NCBI GenBank assembly: GCA_032433595.1
Contig: JASWJB010000044.1
Span: 124,001-188,000 of the forward strand
Length of the DNA: 64,000 nt
Direction: 5' to 3'
DNA from: Conoideocrella luteorostrata
Taxonomy: Eukaryota > Ascomycota > Sordariomycetes > Hypocreales > Clavicipitaceae
Part shown: positions 21,065 to 32,994 of the stretch, in pieces
Numbering within the stretch: position 1 is the stretch's first letter
Layout: each line of letters starts with the position of its first letter
Notes under the pieces: generated by a model
Told to the model about the DNA's origin: nothing
Database searches by the model: none
What the model saw: the letters and a program-made list of their open reading frames with translations, nothing else
Made by a program: the position numbers and the translations under genes

Positions 21065-22360
21065 ACATTGCATTAGGTCTGTAGGGCTGTACTATTAGTC
21101 TATATGTCAAGTTCAAGCATGGTAGCTGATTCCGAAAAGATCCGAAGGGATTGATGTTTTTCAGGAGCAGAGACGGCAGTTTTGCCCTTTTTAGGTAGCT
21201 AAACCCCATGCAGGCGAATAGCATCTAAACCATGCAACCTTGATCAAAGCCGCAAATGTGGGTGGCAACTATCGTGACGGCGGGGAGGCAAGCTGAAACG
21301 ACGCATGAAATCCGCCATGTTTACCATCTCACCTTCCAGAGATGCATCTTTTGGCGAAGAGACGTGTAGAGTTCTAATATTTATACATCGAAGACAGAAA
21401 TCGTTACCACTAGAGATATACACATACCCAGATCACGTTTGCCTCATCCCCGAGTTGCCCGATATAAACACATCGTAGAGCCTCAAACTCCACTGAAACT
21501 CGAGAGGAAGAGGAACGAAGAGCGTTATGACCACCAAACCAACGTGCTTCGTTTTAGCAATTTGAAATAATCTCACAACCCTATAATATGTTAATCTAGG
21601 AATGGAGACATTATATTCTACGCGAATGGCGTTGTTTGGAGCCGCGAATATGGACAACAAATTACATGGAACTTGTAGACAGCTACAACGTAGATTCTAA
21701 AGGCGACACAGCGTCCACCTTATTGCAATAGCGCAGCATTTATAGCCAGCTGTCTACCGTTTAATGGTCCAACGCGAGTTGTAGAGTTTATCCCCAAAGG
21801 CTTCTGTCTACTAGTTCGAATACGTGCAAACAAGCGCAGCAGGTGCGGAAGAGCCCAATCCATTCACGTAGGTAATCCCGACAAAAAAAATAAAAAAACG
21901 AAACACTAAATGTGCAGCTGTTACTAATCCATCGCGAGTGGCAAATTCTCAGTCTGCGGAGAATTTGGCCCGGAGCGGCATCTCGGCTGCACTAAGTTGA
22001 CTTCTATGACGACATGGAGTTTGTCCGAGCTCTCTCTTTCGCCAATTCCGCTATTTGCTCCATTGGAATCTAAAATGTGATTAATTGCATGGCTATGATG
22101 TTACCACGCAATACAGACGTCATGCAATTACCATGACGTCGATTTACCGTCTCCCAATCAGGTCCTCCACGCACAATGTCACTCTACAGCGGTTGCGACA
22201 ATTCGCCAACGGCCGATCTCGATCTGCCATATCAAAATTCGTTAATATAAGGCTGTCTCTATTCTTCTCCTCAACAAGCCGGCATTCTGAATTTTCAAAT
22301 TCAATTGGCCAAACACCAGATTACTTGAACGCATTTCTTTGAATTCAACCACTTTTCACA
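21065..22360. other. Intergenic; promoter of ADH6-like gene
   Basis: No gene. The last 300 bp form the promoter and 5' leader of the downstream dehydrogenase, with a TATA-like AATATAAGG about 116 bp before its ATG. Confidence 0.5.
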
Positions 22361-23443
22361 ATGGTCTATCCTGATACTTTCACCGGATTTTGTGTCGACG
22401 GACCGAAAACTTGGAATCAATTCCATAAAGAAGAACTCAAGCCAAAGACTTTCGGTGATCACGACATCGATGTAGAGATTGCGGCCTGCAGCATCTGCAG
22501 CTCAGATCTTCACACCATCACCGGCGGCTGGGGCGACTACGAAGGGCCCCTTTGCGTTGGCCACGAGGTGGTTGGAAAAGCCATTAAAGTTGGACAGCAT
22601 GTCAAAAACCTAAAAGTGGGTGACCGTGTTGGCGTCGGCGCCCAAGTCTGGGCGTGTCTTGAATGCGATCTTTGCAAAGACAAGAACGAGAACTACTGCC
22701 CCAAACTCGTGGATACTTATAATGCCCAATACCCAGACGGCTGCCAAGCGCACGGGGGCTTCGCATCACACATTCGCGCTCACGAGTATTTCACGTTCAA
22801 GATTCCCGACGCTCTGGAAACCAACGTCGCCGCGCCACTGTTATGCGCTGGCATCACCACCTACTCGCCCATGTTTCGAGCTGGTGTAGGGCCCGGGAAA
22901 AGAGTGGGTGTTGTAGGAGTTGGTGGTCTCGGCCATCTTGCCTTGCAGTGGGGAAAAGCCCTGGGCGCTGAGACATATGCTCTCTCGCACTCTCCCGACA
23001 AAAAAGACGACTGCCTGAAACTCGGCGCCAGGGACGTCATTTTGACTACAGAAGACAACTGGGCTGGACCATGGAAAGCCAAATTTGATTTCGTAATCAA
23101 CTGCGCAGATGTAACTCACAAGTTCGACATGTCGCAATACCTCTCCATCCTCAAGCCCGGAGCCGACTTCCATATGGTTGGCATTCCCGATAAGCCACTC
23201 CCTGAGATGTCGGCAGGTCTCTTTGCAGGCGGAGCTCCCAAATTGACAGGTAGTCATCTCGGAAATCATCAGGAAATGGATGCTTTACTCAGACTAGCCG
23301 CGGATAAGGGAGTCAAGCCTTGGGTGGAAGTGATGAACATTTCGGAGGATAATTGCAGAGTTGCTTTTGAGGGACAAAAAAACAACAAGTTTCGATACAG
23401 ATGCACTTTGACGGGTTATGATAAGGCATTTGGGAGGGCGTAA
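22361..23443 (+). CDS. NADP(H) alcohol dehydrogenase, ADH6/CAD type
   Basis: Single-exon gene of 360 aa, the usual length for the cinnamyl-alcohol-dehydrogenase/ADH6 branch of zinc medium-chain dehydrogenases. These enzymes interconvert aldehydes and alcohols in the cytosol, mostly with NADP(H). Catalytic zinc ligands are visible: Cys46 in CSICSSDLH, His68-Glu69 in GHEVVG, and a Cys in LLCAGITTYSP. The structural zinc lobe has Cys99, 102, 105 and 113 in CLECDLCKDKNENYC. The nucleotide site reads GVVGVGGLGHLALQWGKALG, and the loop SHSPDKKDD following the second strand favours NADP. The context CACAATGG at the start is good. Transcription is separate from its neighbours. Substrate unknown; broad reduction of aromatic or branched aldehydes is the family norm. 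Confidence 0.92.
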   Translation: MVYPDTFTGFCVDGPKTWNQFHKEELKPKTFGDHDIDVEIAACSICSSDLHTITGGWGDYEGPLCVGHEVVGKAIKVGQHVKNLKVGDRVGVGAQVWACLECDLCKDKNENYCPKLVDTYNAQYPDGCQAHGGFASHIRAHEYFTFKIPDALETNVAAPLLCAGITTYSPMFRAGVGPGKRVGVVGVGGLGHLALQWGKALGAETYALSHSPDKKDDCLKLGARDVILTTEDNWAGPWKAKFDFVINCADVTHKFDMSQYLSILKPGADFHMVGIPDKPLPEMSAGLFAGGAPKLTGSHLGNHQEMDALLRLAADKGVKPWVEVMNISEDNCRVAFEGQKNNKFRYRCTLTGYDKAFGRA

Positions 23444-25496
23444 CGAGGTGGCATGCTAAGCACATTTTGTCGTGGCCAGATCATGCACCAACCTGCAAAA
23501 TGCACACCGGGGCTATACATGTAACCAGAGAGAACAATTACTATATGAACATTCCTGAAAACAAAAGAATCTTTTAACATTCAAAAAATTGAAAATAAAA
23601 ATTTTGTGCTGCAACTCCGTCCCTCCACCTTGTTCCGCTAGTACATCAGGCAAATCAATGTAAGTGCTTGTTGGAGAAAAATCTGGGCAGAGAGCGACAT
23701 CTGTTCTTAGATCGAAACTTGTTCGAGCAATACAACTAGCCGTAAACTACAGCGATATCATCCAGCACATTCTCGAGTGCTATCAGAAGCACCTGACCCC
23801 CTCACTTCTGTAGTAATTAACTGCGTTTGCAGTCCGTCACAACAAGCAGCAAAAGGTGAAGCGCCACACTAATAGCATGGATACTGCATTTGACATAGCC
23901 TGTGACAAAGTCGAAACTGAGAGATAATCCTATTGCCAACAAGTACAGGTCTCTAGCGAATGCGGATATAAGGTTTCTCGATTTGATGCACGTGCCCTTT
24001 GAACCGATATTGCATTTATGGAGCCCATACACAAAGCTTATTAAAATCCTGCAACATTGACCGCCCCCTGCGGATCGTAAAACTCTACTAGGGTATCGAT
24101 GAGAAAAATCACCCGTCCAAAATATAAGAATAATAGCGCTACCGTATCGTGATATGACACATGCGGAACCTGTGTCAGGACATCTCCAGCGGCTATTTCA
24201 TCATAAAACAATACGCTACCGAAACGAAGGACTTACTTAAAGGACACTTAAATGGCCGCACGCATAGTGGAAGTAATATGGGCCCAACTGTCAATGTGGA
24301 ACTTGGCGGGCCTCGGAGGGATGGTTGAAGTTCGAGAATTTGCTGGCTTGGCAACACGGGCGGAAAAATTAGACAGCTTGAAACAGAACACAAAACTTTC
24401 AAATTGTACGGAGTAAATATACCGCCGTTCCGAGAGAGGACACAACCAGCCTTACCTACAGAAGAAATAAGCCACACTCTACTACCAAGAAATAAAAATA
24501 TGAGATAAGATTTCTTCGTTTACGTGATGTGGATGTAACGTGCCAGGTCGTGACCAACATATGCTGTGGCCTGGGGACGTCTGATAAGACCTGCTTATCC
24601 AGCCAGATTTCGGTATGCCTAATTGGTTAAAACCATTCGGCACACAGTTTAACTAATTGAGCGTACGGCTAGCGGGCCAGGCACGAACACCCCAGTTCGT
24701 TTTGTGATGAGTTAGTTGGAAGCCGGAAGCGCGGTTCGTGGCCCCTAGTGCGCAGTCACCAAATCTAGCCATCGCAAAAGTCGGGGGCTTCAACGGGCCT
24801 CGATCTCATTAAGCTTCATAAATGGCCTAGAATGGATGCGGCGGAAAACACCACCTACCGAAAACTGCACGTAACTGCACGATATAGTACATATTGACGA
24901 TGATGCACTTGAGGTGGCAAAGCAGGAGTATGCTTAGCCGTGGTTCGTCTTATCCAGCAGCGCGTGAGGGGTCAGCCCGACACCCCCCCCTTCCTTTTTC
25001 CGCCTCCTCTTCTCCTCCCCCTTCACTCTCCCCTGCTTACCTTTTCCAGCTGCCTTGGATGCGTGTTGCTCGTTGCTTTGTTACTTGATGGGTCGGATTG
25101 GCTCGGTTGCAGAGGGGGGATTCTCCGCACCAGCTCCGACGCGTGGCGCACCCCTACACCACTTCCCCTCCCCTGTGATCCGATGGCTGGGGTATTCGCT
25201 ATAAGCTTGTTGATGGGTGGTGTAGGAGAGAGTGTTGTTGATTGGATGGGAGTCCTGCTACTGTGTGCATCTCGCTGTGTTTGTTGAAGACGTGAGATCA
25301 TAGCACAGCCAAGCCGTCAGACAAGCCAAGCATTCTACTCCGTACCATACACTACGATGCCATAAGGTGCAGTATTCTACCATGATGGTGTGCGGCTCGC
25401 TGATCTTTCCGACGCCACACAAAACATGCTTCCAGATATAGGCATAGAGCAACAGCAAGTCAGCCACGAAGAAGCGAAGAGGTGGGAGTCACCAGC

Positions 25497-25527
25497 CGTG
25501 CCACGCCACGCCACGCCACGCCAAGCC
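25497..25527. repeat. CCACG 5-bp tandem repeat
   Basis: About six tandem units of CCACG, decaying to CCAAG. Confidence 0.85.
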
Positions 25528-26084
25528 AAGTCTCCTCGGCACAAGATCACGCCCACGATCGATCATACACTGTTCAGACACACATAATGCACACATACAC
25601 GCACAACCACACGCACGCATTAACGTGTGTGTCCATCCGGAGCAAAACCGCCTGCAGTTCTAACTAGTTAGTGCGCCGCATCAAATGGGAACGGCGATCT
25701 CCTGACTAGCCCAGCAACGAGTGCATATGCGGGCCTTGCTGCAATTGGGCGGGAGAAGGGGTGAAAAAAACAGGGGTTCAGGTTCTATTCTCGTTGCCCG
25801 AGTAGGAAGGGCTACTGAATGCAACGCTATCTCGCTTCGCGACGGGCAGCTCATCAAAACGGTGAACCCTATGGAGCAAGATTCTGGGACTCATGGGATT
25901 CGTAAGATGGGCATTTGAGGCTGTGCCGAAAGAGGGAATCCGACGCGCTTAACGACTTGATTGCTCCGGCTGTTTCGGGAATTGGCGGGGATTCTGGCCA
26001 TCTGAAAGGACGTGCTTGGGTGCGAAATCGTCGGGGTGAGTGTCAGCCCGCTGCCAGCCCGCTGCCAGCTCTCCCAGCCAATCT

Positions 26085-26157
26085 GCCCGTCAACCTCCCT
26101 CTCAACCTGCCTCTCAACCTGCCTCTCAACCTGCCTCTCAACCCGCCCCTCAAGCCG
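26085..26157. repeat. 12-bp minisatellite CTCAACCTGCCT
   Basis: About six consecutive, nearly identical 12-bp units, with edge units diverged. It lies roughly 700 bp upstream of the butanediol-dehydrogenase-like start. Confidence 0.88.
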
Positions 26158-26858
26158 GCATCGGGGGTGCCGACCACTGGTCCCCGATTTTAGTTGTCTC
26201 GCTGCGGCCTGGTCTTCAAGCTGCCTGCCGTCTGGTAGTAGCGCAGCATGCTCGGCTCACATTGCATTGCGTGCTCCCGTCGCCTCCCAGCTCAGGTTGC
26301 TAGCTCCTCAGTTCCCTCACCGTGTTACCTAAATAGGTAAGTCGAGCTTGCCTCTTCCCCAGAATCTGCGGGGTAGTACCTGCAGTCGAGGTCGAGTCCA
26401 GGTTCCATGTCCCCTGTAGCATCCCGTCCGGTACCACTACTCCCAGCACGCCCAGCACACGCCCAGCACTACCAAGCGCCCCCAGCTCCCCTTAGCTCCC
26501 CTAGCTCCCCCGTTACATCCTGAAAAAGTTCAGTTGACCACCTGACAGTTTGCGACTCCCAAGTGACAAGCTCACAGCCCCCGTCCGTCTCCATCTTTCC
26601 ACATTATTCTCCACCACCTTAAAAGATCCAGACCATTTCGTTGACTTCATCCATCGGCCATCTATCCGCTGAGTCTTCCGGACTAGGAATCACCGAACGT
26701 CTCGTATATCATCGAGAGCGATTCGCGCCAGCCACCTTTTCTTCTATTATATATGTATATCTGGCCACATACTGCGTCCTTCACTTATCCTCTCAACAAG
26801 CTACTTGTATTCTTCCGACATTTGTTCTGTGCCTTCGGTCTTCCCCTCACATTTCACA

Positions 26859-28157
26859 ATGGCTACCAGAACCACCACAACTGACTGCACACATGTTGGC
26901 ACTATCCGTGCAACGGCTGTCTCTACATCCACGGCCGTCTCGGCGTCTCCAGCTCCTTCTACTATGAAGGCAGTTCGTTTCTACGGCCAACGCGATATTC
27001 GACTTGATACTGTTGAGGTTCCCCGAGTCGGTGCTGGCAAGGTCAAGATTGCCCCCAAGTTCTGTGGAATCTGTGGCTCCGACTTGCATGAATACCTCGG
27101 TGGTGCAAACTTGATTCCGAAGCCTGAGCACCCACACCCCATCACTAAGGAGACTCTACCCCTCACACTTGGCCACGAATTCTCTGGCATTGTGGAAGAA
27201 GTCGGTGCGGGTGTGGAGTCGGTTAAAGCAGGTGACCGAGTCTGTGTACAGCCCATCATCTATGACAACGATTGTCGCTCATGCGTCCGTGGTCTGGTCA
27301 ACTGCTGCGATCAGAACGGTTTCGTTGGCCTCAGCGGATGGGGCGGGGGGTTGTGTGAAACCATGGTTGTCCCCGAGTCTTGTGTCAAGGTTTTGCCAGA
27401 CAATGTATCACTCGAAGAGGGCGCCCTCGTGGAACCACTAGCTGTTGGCTGGCATGCCGTCGATATTTCTCCCTTCAAGGAGACCGACAGTGTTTTGATT
27501 CTCGGGGCTGGCCCCATTGGTCTCGCCGTCAGCCAAGTTTTGGTCGGACGGGGTTGCAAGAACATCATTGTCAGCGAAGTCAGCACACGGCGAAGAGAGT
27601 TTGCCAAGCAGTTCGGTGCACATCACACTATTGACCCTCTCAATGAGAACGTCGTGGCCAGAGTGGCGGAATTAACTGGAGGGCTCGGGGCAGATGTTGC
27701 ATTTGATGCCGCGGGGGTTCAAGTTGCACTCGACACTGCGTTTGAGTCACTGAAAGCCAGAGGTACCCTCGTCAACATCGCTGTCTGGGAAAAGAGGGCC
27801 GCTCTGGCTATGAATTCACTCGTTTTCCGTGAGAGAAGCTACATGGGAGTGTACGTGATACCAGCACATGACATTTACTCATCCCATTGCTAACTTTGAT
27901 ACAGAGCCACTTACAGTCTCGGCGATTTTGAGGCTGTTTTGGACGCAATCTCGACTGGTAAGCATCATTCCCATCATTCGACCACTCTATGGACAAGACT
28001 AACAAGCTGTAATTTAGGCAAGATAAAGCCGGCCAGCATGATTACCAAGACAATTAAACTGGATCAGGTGGTCGAAGAGGGATTTCACACTCTTATCAAT
28101 GACAAAGAGAACCAAGTCAAGATTCTTGTTGATGTCGGCGCAGGTTTATCGTCCTAA
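26859..28157 (+). CDS. Butanediol-dehydrogenase-like zinc MDR
   Basis: Three exons, 26859..27850, 27905..27957 and 28018..28157, give 394 aa. Introns 27851..27904 (GTACGT..ATACAG) and 27958..28017 (GTAAGC..TTTAG) both keep frame and carry CTAAC. The core begins at MKAVRFYGQRDIRL (residue 36). The catalytic zinc site is in FCGICGSDLHEY (Cys72) and GHEFSG (His106, Glu107). A cysteine-rich lobe reads DCRSCVRGLVNCCDQNG; the NAD site reads VLILGAGPIGLAVSQ. The GFVGLSGWGGGL segment is characteristic of the (R,R)-2,3-butanediol dehydrogenase group, which interconverts acetoin/diacetyl and butanediol; polyol dehydrogenases are the alternative. The first 35 residues are an unusual Thr/Ser/Ala-rich extension with Arg and one Asp, possibly a mitochondrial presequence. 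An internal ATG at 26964 would give the standard length. Confidence 0.9.
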
Positions 28158-28744
28158 GTTGCTCCGGGGTCGGAAGATGGTTAGTCACAGGAGACGCCAC
28201 AGTTAGTGCATAAACGCCACTTGATAAACCTAGAATTTCCGGGTTTGTGTAAAATCAGTCTTAGCAAGCAGTAATAGCCTCACGATACGCCCTAATATAA
28301 TGAAACAAATGGGAAATTTGGATCCACTCAATTTCCTGTGTGACTGGTGCAGCGCCTGAACAACCAGCGCTTGCCACGCATCAACTCTCAAGTACCAGTT
28401 CTGGCGTGTACCAAATGAATCATGACGTCGTACTTCATCTTAGTAGCAGGTTGTGCAACACCTGAGATCATGATTTCCGCGCTCATCATTAACACGTGTC
28501 CGGTGGCAAAGAGCTTGGCGCCGATTATGGATTCAACGGTGGCCATTCGTTCCACGGCACGTATCCGGTGAACACCAAGCCACCACGCACACTTGTCATA
28601 CGAGGCGCACTGGTTGCTCAAATCAGATTCTCTGACGCTCAAACTAAATAGATAGCCGGCCAAGTGTCTCAAAGATGTCTGATAGGCTGGCTGTTTCAAC
28701 CTGCCAATGGTGGCCAGTAGTTATCTCTTAACCATGACAGGCGC

Positions 28745-28800
28745 CCCAGTGTAGAAGGCAAAGAGACTAGAAAACGGTATTCCGTACTCCCTACACTGGG
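28745..28800. repeat. 56-bp hairpin, 10-bp perfect arms
   Basis: CCCAGTGTAG at 28745..28754 pairs with CTACACTGGG at 28791..28800. The loop contains a near copy of the recurrent motif (TTCCGTACTCC). Confidence 0.6.
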
Positions 28801-30374
28801 CTTTGTTAAGCACGCCCGAGCCAATCCGTTGCGTTGAGTATATAAGCCACTATTTTGTACTATTGGAGAGACATTTAGCAGGCCTACATTTTGCTCCGTA
28901 GTCGAACGGATTAGGATTTCGACACAATTAGTTCAAGTGGTCTATAGCTAGACATTGCTTAGATACAGATCTACCAGACGCCGCTCCGCATACTGGTTGC
29001 ATGATCGTCGTATCTACGAACAGGCTTATGTCATCCGGCAGCATTTGGATACGTCTGGATCTGCGTTTTAGGGGAATGAAAGACTTTTGCGTCTTTGTGG
29101 TATTACTTGGCCGCGGATGCTTGCTTGCTCTCGCGGTTCCAAGGGTAACCGATCCGCACGCACGCCGCATTACAGCCAGATTGCATGTAATGCGATCCGT
29201 GATTTTTGCTTTCCTAATAGAAATAAGTCAGTCTGCGTAATTATAAGCTTTTGATGTAAATATATCTTCCAGAGTGTTGGCAGGCAGCGTTCCATAATGT
29301 ACGGGTATTCTACTTGAAGGAAGAGTAGTATGCTACTTGCACAGACTTTACGCAGTGTTACTAGTGCTATAAAGCAGCTATACAGCTAAGAAGTGTTTTT
29401 AATGCCATGACAGAAGATTATACCAGCGGGGCATTCCATTGACGAGTTTAAAATAGACATGAGCTTTGGCAACACTCTCAGCACAACGTGGATGATTATG
29501 GCATTGTGAGGCTAATCGGGTCAAGGAATCTTTCTCTAAGAAGAAATGACGAGGAACACTTCGCCTACACTATGTAACACTCCGCCGCATTTAGTTTGAG
29601 GCTGAACGTGGCTGAATTTGCGGCGCAGGCCGCAAGCTAATCGGTCGGCGTTGCGTATATATGCTTCTTGTCTGGCCAAAGAAGCGCGCTAGTCTCAGGC
29701 GTATTTAGAATTTTGATCAGACATTGAGCTTACCTAAAAGAAAGCGATCATTCTGGGGAAGGATGCAAGCAAGCAAGCAAACATCCCAGGATTCGAAATC
29801 ATAGGATTCCTCTATTTGTGACTACTTTTCGACTTTGCTGCTGGTAGTATCACATGTATCCACTCATAAGAATAAGTAAAACTTATTCTCCAGCCATAAA
29901 TCAGGTTTAGGTGCTAATAATTTCCAAACTAGGAATCCAACGAAAGTACCGTAACCAAGTCGATTGGAAACAGCGCGCTAAATGTGGGGCTTCAGGAGCC
30001 ATAAGGCGTACAATCAGTTTAAAACTCGTGGGCTTTTGCTCCGTTTGACATTTTCGGAAATTTTATATTCCCCTCTTGTACTCCGTGCCTTTTTTTTTTT
30101 TTTTTTTTGCAGCCCACGTAAATTTTGCAGCCATCGCTCGGTCGTGGGCGTTACCATCCAAAAGCAACACGGCAGTGCGCGAATGAAATGACCACACACT
30201 GCAGACCATAGAAATAATACTCGATCCGTACAACCGAGCTTGATCAAATGATTTGCTTCAATTAATCATTGTAATGCTGCGACATCCTAGTACAATATGT
30301 ATTATTGATGAAAAGCACGCTGGAATGCTAAGGTCATCAAAGCCGTTATGGAGACCGATAATCAAGGCCACCAG

Positions 30375-31064
30375 TACGGAGTACTTCTTGCATCCTTTTT
30401 ATGCAAATGTCCCGTGATTCTGGTGCTTTTGGCGCTATTTTGGGTCGAAATGCGCACGCGACCAAGGAGCCAATACGCCCTCCATAGTAAGCACTAGCTA
30501 ATGGTACGCCAGTATTACTATCCGTTACCATATCGTAATCTTTGCGAAGCATGTACATGAGAACAAATTTTGTTTGCATAACTACATCCTGCACCTTTTA
30601 GTCCAACAGATCCTTGTTATCGTGGCAGGGATTAAGGCTGATTCGACAGCATCTCTGTGCGCATACTCCGTAGAGTTCGTGCCTATGCTCTGCACGCACT
30701 TCTTGATTGTCTGCCGAGTGCATGAGCCGAGCTGCCGGAGAGTTGTATCATCCTTCTCCAGTTCGTAGTCGGCGTTTGTGCATAGCGTCTGCATATTGAC
30801 TAACATCATATCTGTTAAGCATGGTTTTTCTTCGAAGTGATGAGCTGCCGATTATTGCCATCCATACCACTTGTGCTGAAGCTACGATGCTCTACGGAGT
30901 AAATTTAATTTTTTTTTGGGCATCATTCATTATTCTCATACGTCTGCTGCGTACTTGCACTTCTTTTAAAGAATGGGAGAGAGTGTGAGCGGCTCGTCGG
31001 GCCATTCGCCCGCACGGCGAAGTTCCGAGGACGAAGACCGCCAAAGTGCTCAAAGTACGGAGTA
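30375..31064. repeat. Cluster of four TACTCCGTA motifs
   Basis: Exact copies at 30375..30383 (complement), 30664..30672 (direct), 30893..30901 (complement) and 31056..31064 (complement). Two of them extend to TACTCCGTAGAG. They lie in the spacer upstream of the secreted-protein gene that starts at 31516. Confidence 0.85.
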
Positions 31065-31408
31065 GTAGTCTAAGCGCTAGCCATGGGGAGCCGAGCCGAT
31101 ATTGCCGAAAATAAGCAGATTATGGAGCGCAGGGAAATCAGATATGCTAGCTTTATCGTAATCGCAACCGATTTATCCGTATATCAGCAGACTATGGGGT
31201 TCCGCATATGCAAAGCTATCGGTTCTAGGCGAAGAATCGATGCTCGAGTCTCTGTAGCATTACCCGCTTTAGGCAGTTGAAGGCTTGACTGTTGACTGGT
31301 CCAAATCCTAGAACGACCTAGAACCAAATCGTCTGACCGTAATATGTCTGTTTTTTGTTGTGTTTTTTTTTTATTATCTCGAAGAGGAGCTAGCAACTTA
31401 GAATCAAC

Positions 31409-31416
31409 TATATAAA
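31409..31416 (+). promoter_or_regulatory. TATA box of secreted-protein gene
   Basis: TATATAAA about 100 bp upstream of the ATG at 31516; the leader between them is pyrimidine-rich (TTTTTCCTTTCTTTC), as usual for highly expressed fungal genes. Confidence 0.65.
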
Positions 31417-31515
31417 GGTCCCGAAAGGACGCTATTGAAGAAGTTCTGGCCAAATCTCACAATCATCTTTTTCCTTTCTTTCATTGTAAGCCCCTTCTCA
31501 ACACCGGTACTCAAA

Positions 31516-32328
31516 ATGCAGCTTTACCCAAGCCTTTACCTCGGTATTTTGGCCCTCGGCAGCCTAGTTATTGCTGACAAACTTGACTACGCTGAGAGCA
31601 TCCACGCACTCAGCTACGGCAATGTTGAGACGCAAGGCAATGCTGCCGGAACTGTTTGGCTCAACATCAGCGGATTTGCTCCTGACAAGCTTCCCCATAT
31701 TCAACATGACGTCGGAATCTACTCGTTAGATAACATGGAATCCTTGAAGTCCATTGCTGGGCTCGCCGCGGTTGCTGCCAAGGAAGGTAAATGGGGTGAC
31801 GTGGTATACCTGCATAATGCATTTACCATGAACGGTCATGCCGGTTACATCAAGGCATCCAGCTCTGAAATGCGTGATGGCCTCCTCGAGGCCGTGACCA
31901 AAGCCGACAAGTCCGGGGTTGATTCCAGCCTCATCGACCTCTACGCCAAGACGTCGTCTTCGCCTGACCTGGCTGCGGCTTTTGAAGCCCTCCACACTAC
32001 TCCGGTTACCTCCCTTGAGAAGCGGTGGACAAAGGAGACCTGCTCCAGGGCACACCAGGCCGCAAAAAATGCCTGCCGCTCTCTTGCTTCAAGCATCCGT
32101 TTCAACGCGACTATTAAGAGAGGTGGCCCGCGGTCCATCTGCAAGTATGGATGCTGCATTAGCTGGAGTGCTAATGCAACTTTTCAGCTGGAGAACTTGT
32201 ACCCAGCTGCCAATTATTGCATCAGCGCTTGTGGTTCCGGCTCAGTTAGCTGTGAGGTGTACGGCGTCAGTCTGCAGGGAACAATAGTTGACCAGTGCTT
32301 GAGCAACCGCGCAACAGGTTGCAAGTAG
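31516..32328 (+). CDS. Secreted preproprotein, Kex2 site, 10-Cys domain
   Basis: Single exon, 270 aa. The ATG at 31516 starts a signal peptide (MQLYPSLYLGILALGSLVIA, cut before DKLDYAE). A roughly 150-residue cysteine-free propeptide-like region follows, with an alpha/beta flavour (KLPHIQHDVGIYSLDNMESL). At residues 190-195, SLEKRW supplies a dibasic Lys-Arg site for Kex2. The remaining ~95 residues contain ten cysteines (CSRAHQAAKNAC, CKYGCCISW, YCISACGSGSVSC, CLSNRATGC) and two possible N-glycosylation sites. The layout of signal, pro-region, KR and disulfide-rich C-terminus is that of processed secreted fungal peptides, including antimicrobial or host-directed ones. I do not recognise the exact family and claim no activity. 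A TATA box lies close upstream, and a second cysteine-rich secreted gene converges 0.7 kb downstream. Confidence 0.8.
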   Translation: MQLYPSLYLGILALGSLVIADKLDYAESIHALSYGNVETQGNAAGTVWLNISGFAPDKLPHIQHDVGIYSLDNMESLKSIAGLAAVAAKEGKWGDVVYLHNAFTMNGHAGYIKASSSEMRDGLLEAVTKADKSGVDSSLIDLYAKTSSSPDLAAAFEALHTTPVTSLEKRWTKETCSRAHQAAKNACRSLASSIRFNATIKRGGPRSICKYGCCISWSANATFQLENLYPAANYCISACGSGSVSCEVYGVSLQGTIVDQCLSNRATGCK

Positions 32329-32994
32329 AGTCGACCGACATCGTATGAGCACGCCGATAGCTCAGTCTCTCCAATTTTTGTGTTGTGTCAGGCTGCACTT
32401 GGTATATTTCTTGGTCAATTGAACTTGTTGATACTATATTTACATCACTATCGCCTGTTTTACTGTGAATCTGACTCTTGTTCTTTCGTGATTATCACGC
32501 ACAATCAAGAAACCGATTTAGATCAGTGATCGTTATTCAGGACTGTGGACTATTCCTTGAGTTACTTCCTTTGCAAGAGTAGATTGCCCTGGTTTTAGTT
32601 GAGAAGCGATGACTTTAGTCGAGAGAACTAGCATCGGTATTACGTTAAACATCAAACTCCCAAACACAAAAATAATTGTCGAACATTAGCCGTCATTAAT
32701 GTGCAGCCAGTTACATTCAAAAGCTCGCAAATATGGTGTGCACAGGCATGTTTTAGCAGCAAAATAGCTAATGCTAATATAGCGAAGATGTTTTGCGCAA
32801 ATTAAAATGTTGAACCTTGGACCGACGATTCACCCACACTACAACCTCGAGGCACTAGTTCAACCTGTTCCTCTGCTACAAAAACAAATTCATCCCGCCG
32901 TTTTATCATGTCGATTTGAACTGTCATGACGTAGTTTTCGAAGCTAATAGCACAACTTGTTCGGGACTGGCACACATATCTTGCCAGTCTTCTC
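32329..32994. other. Spacer between convergent secreted genes
   Basis: AT-rich 3' flanks of two convergently transcribed secreted-protein genes. No other feature seen. Confidence 0.5.

Larger units (their letters stand above)
23444..26858. other. 3.4-kb spacer, repeat-rich leader of BDH gene
   Basis: No supported gene. From about 24900 the sequence becomes pyrimidine-rich on the plus strand, with C runs, CCACG and CTCAACCTGCCT tandem repeats, and clusters of AGCTCCCC near 26480. Copies of TACTCCGTA lie at 24407 and 25336. Open frames here come from low-complexity repeats. The last few hundred bases contain CT tracts typical of fungal promoters. A hairpin-like AATTGGTTAAA/TTTAACTAATT pair is near 24620-24655. 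Confidence 0.5.
28158..31515. other. Long AT-rich spacer
   Basis: No supported gene over 3.3 kb. It holds a T run of about 19-20 at 30090..30108 and four exact copies of TACTCCGTA (30375, 30664, 30893, 31056). A short perfect inverted repeat is at 28745..28800. Open stretches on either strand are short and without motifs. The right end is the promoter of the cysteine-rich secreted gene. Confidence 0.5.

Noticed and set aside
24618..24655. Hairpin AATTGGTTAAA/TTTAACTAATT considered as a tRNA or small RNA gene
   Set aside because: Does not fold as a cloverleaf and lacks A/B box sequences.
25915..26332. Proline-rich open frames in two phases
   Set aside because: They arise from the tandem 12-bp repeat and have no conserved features.
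22361..28157. Two zinc dehydrogenases considered as one metabolic cluster
   Set aside because: They are 3.4 kb apart with no biosynthetic core enzyme or transporter between them; different subfamilies.
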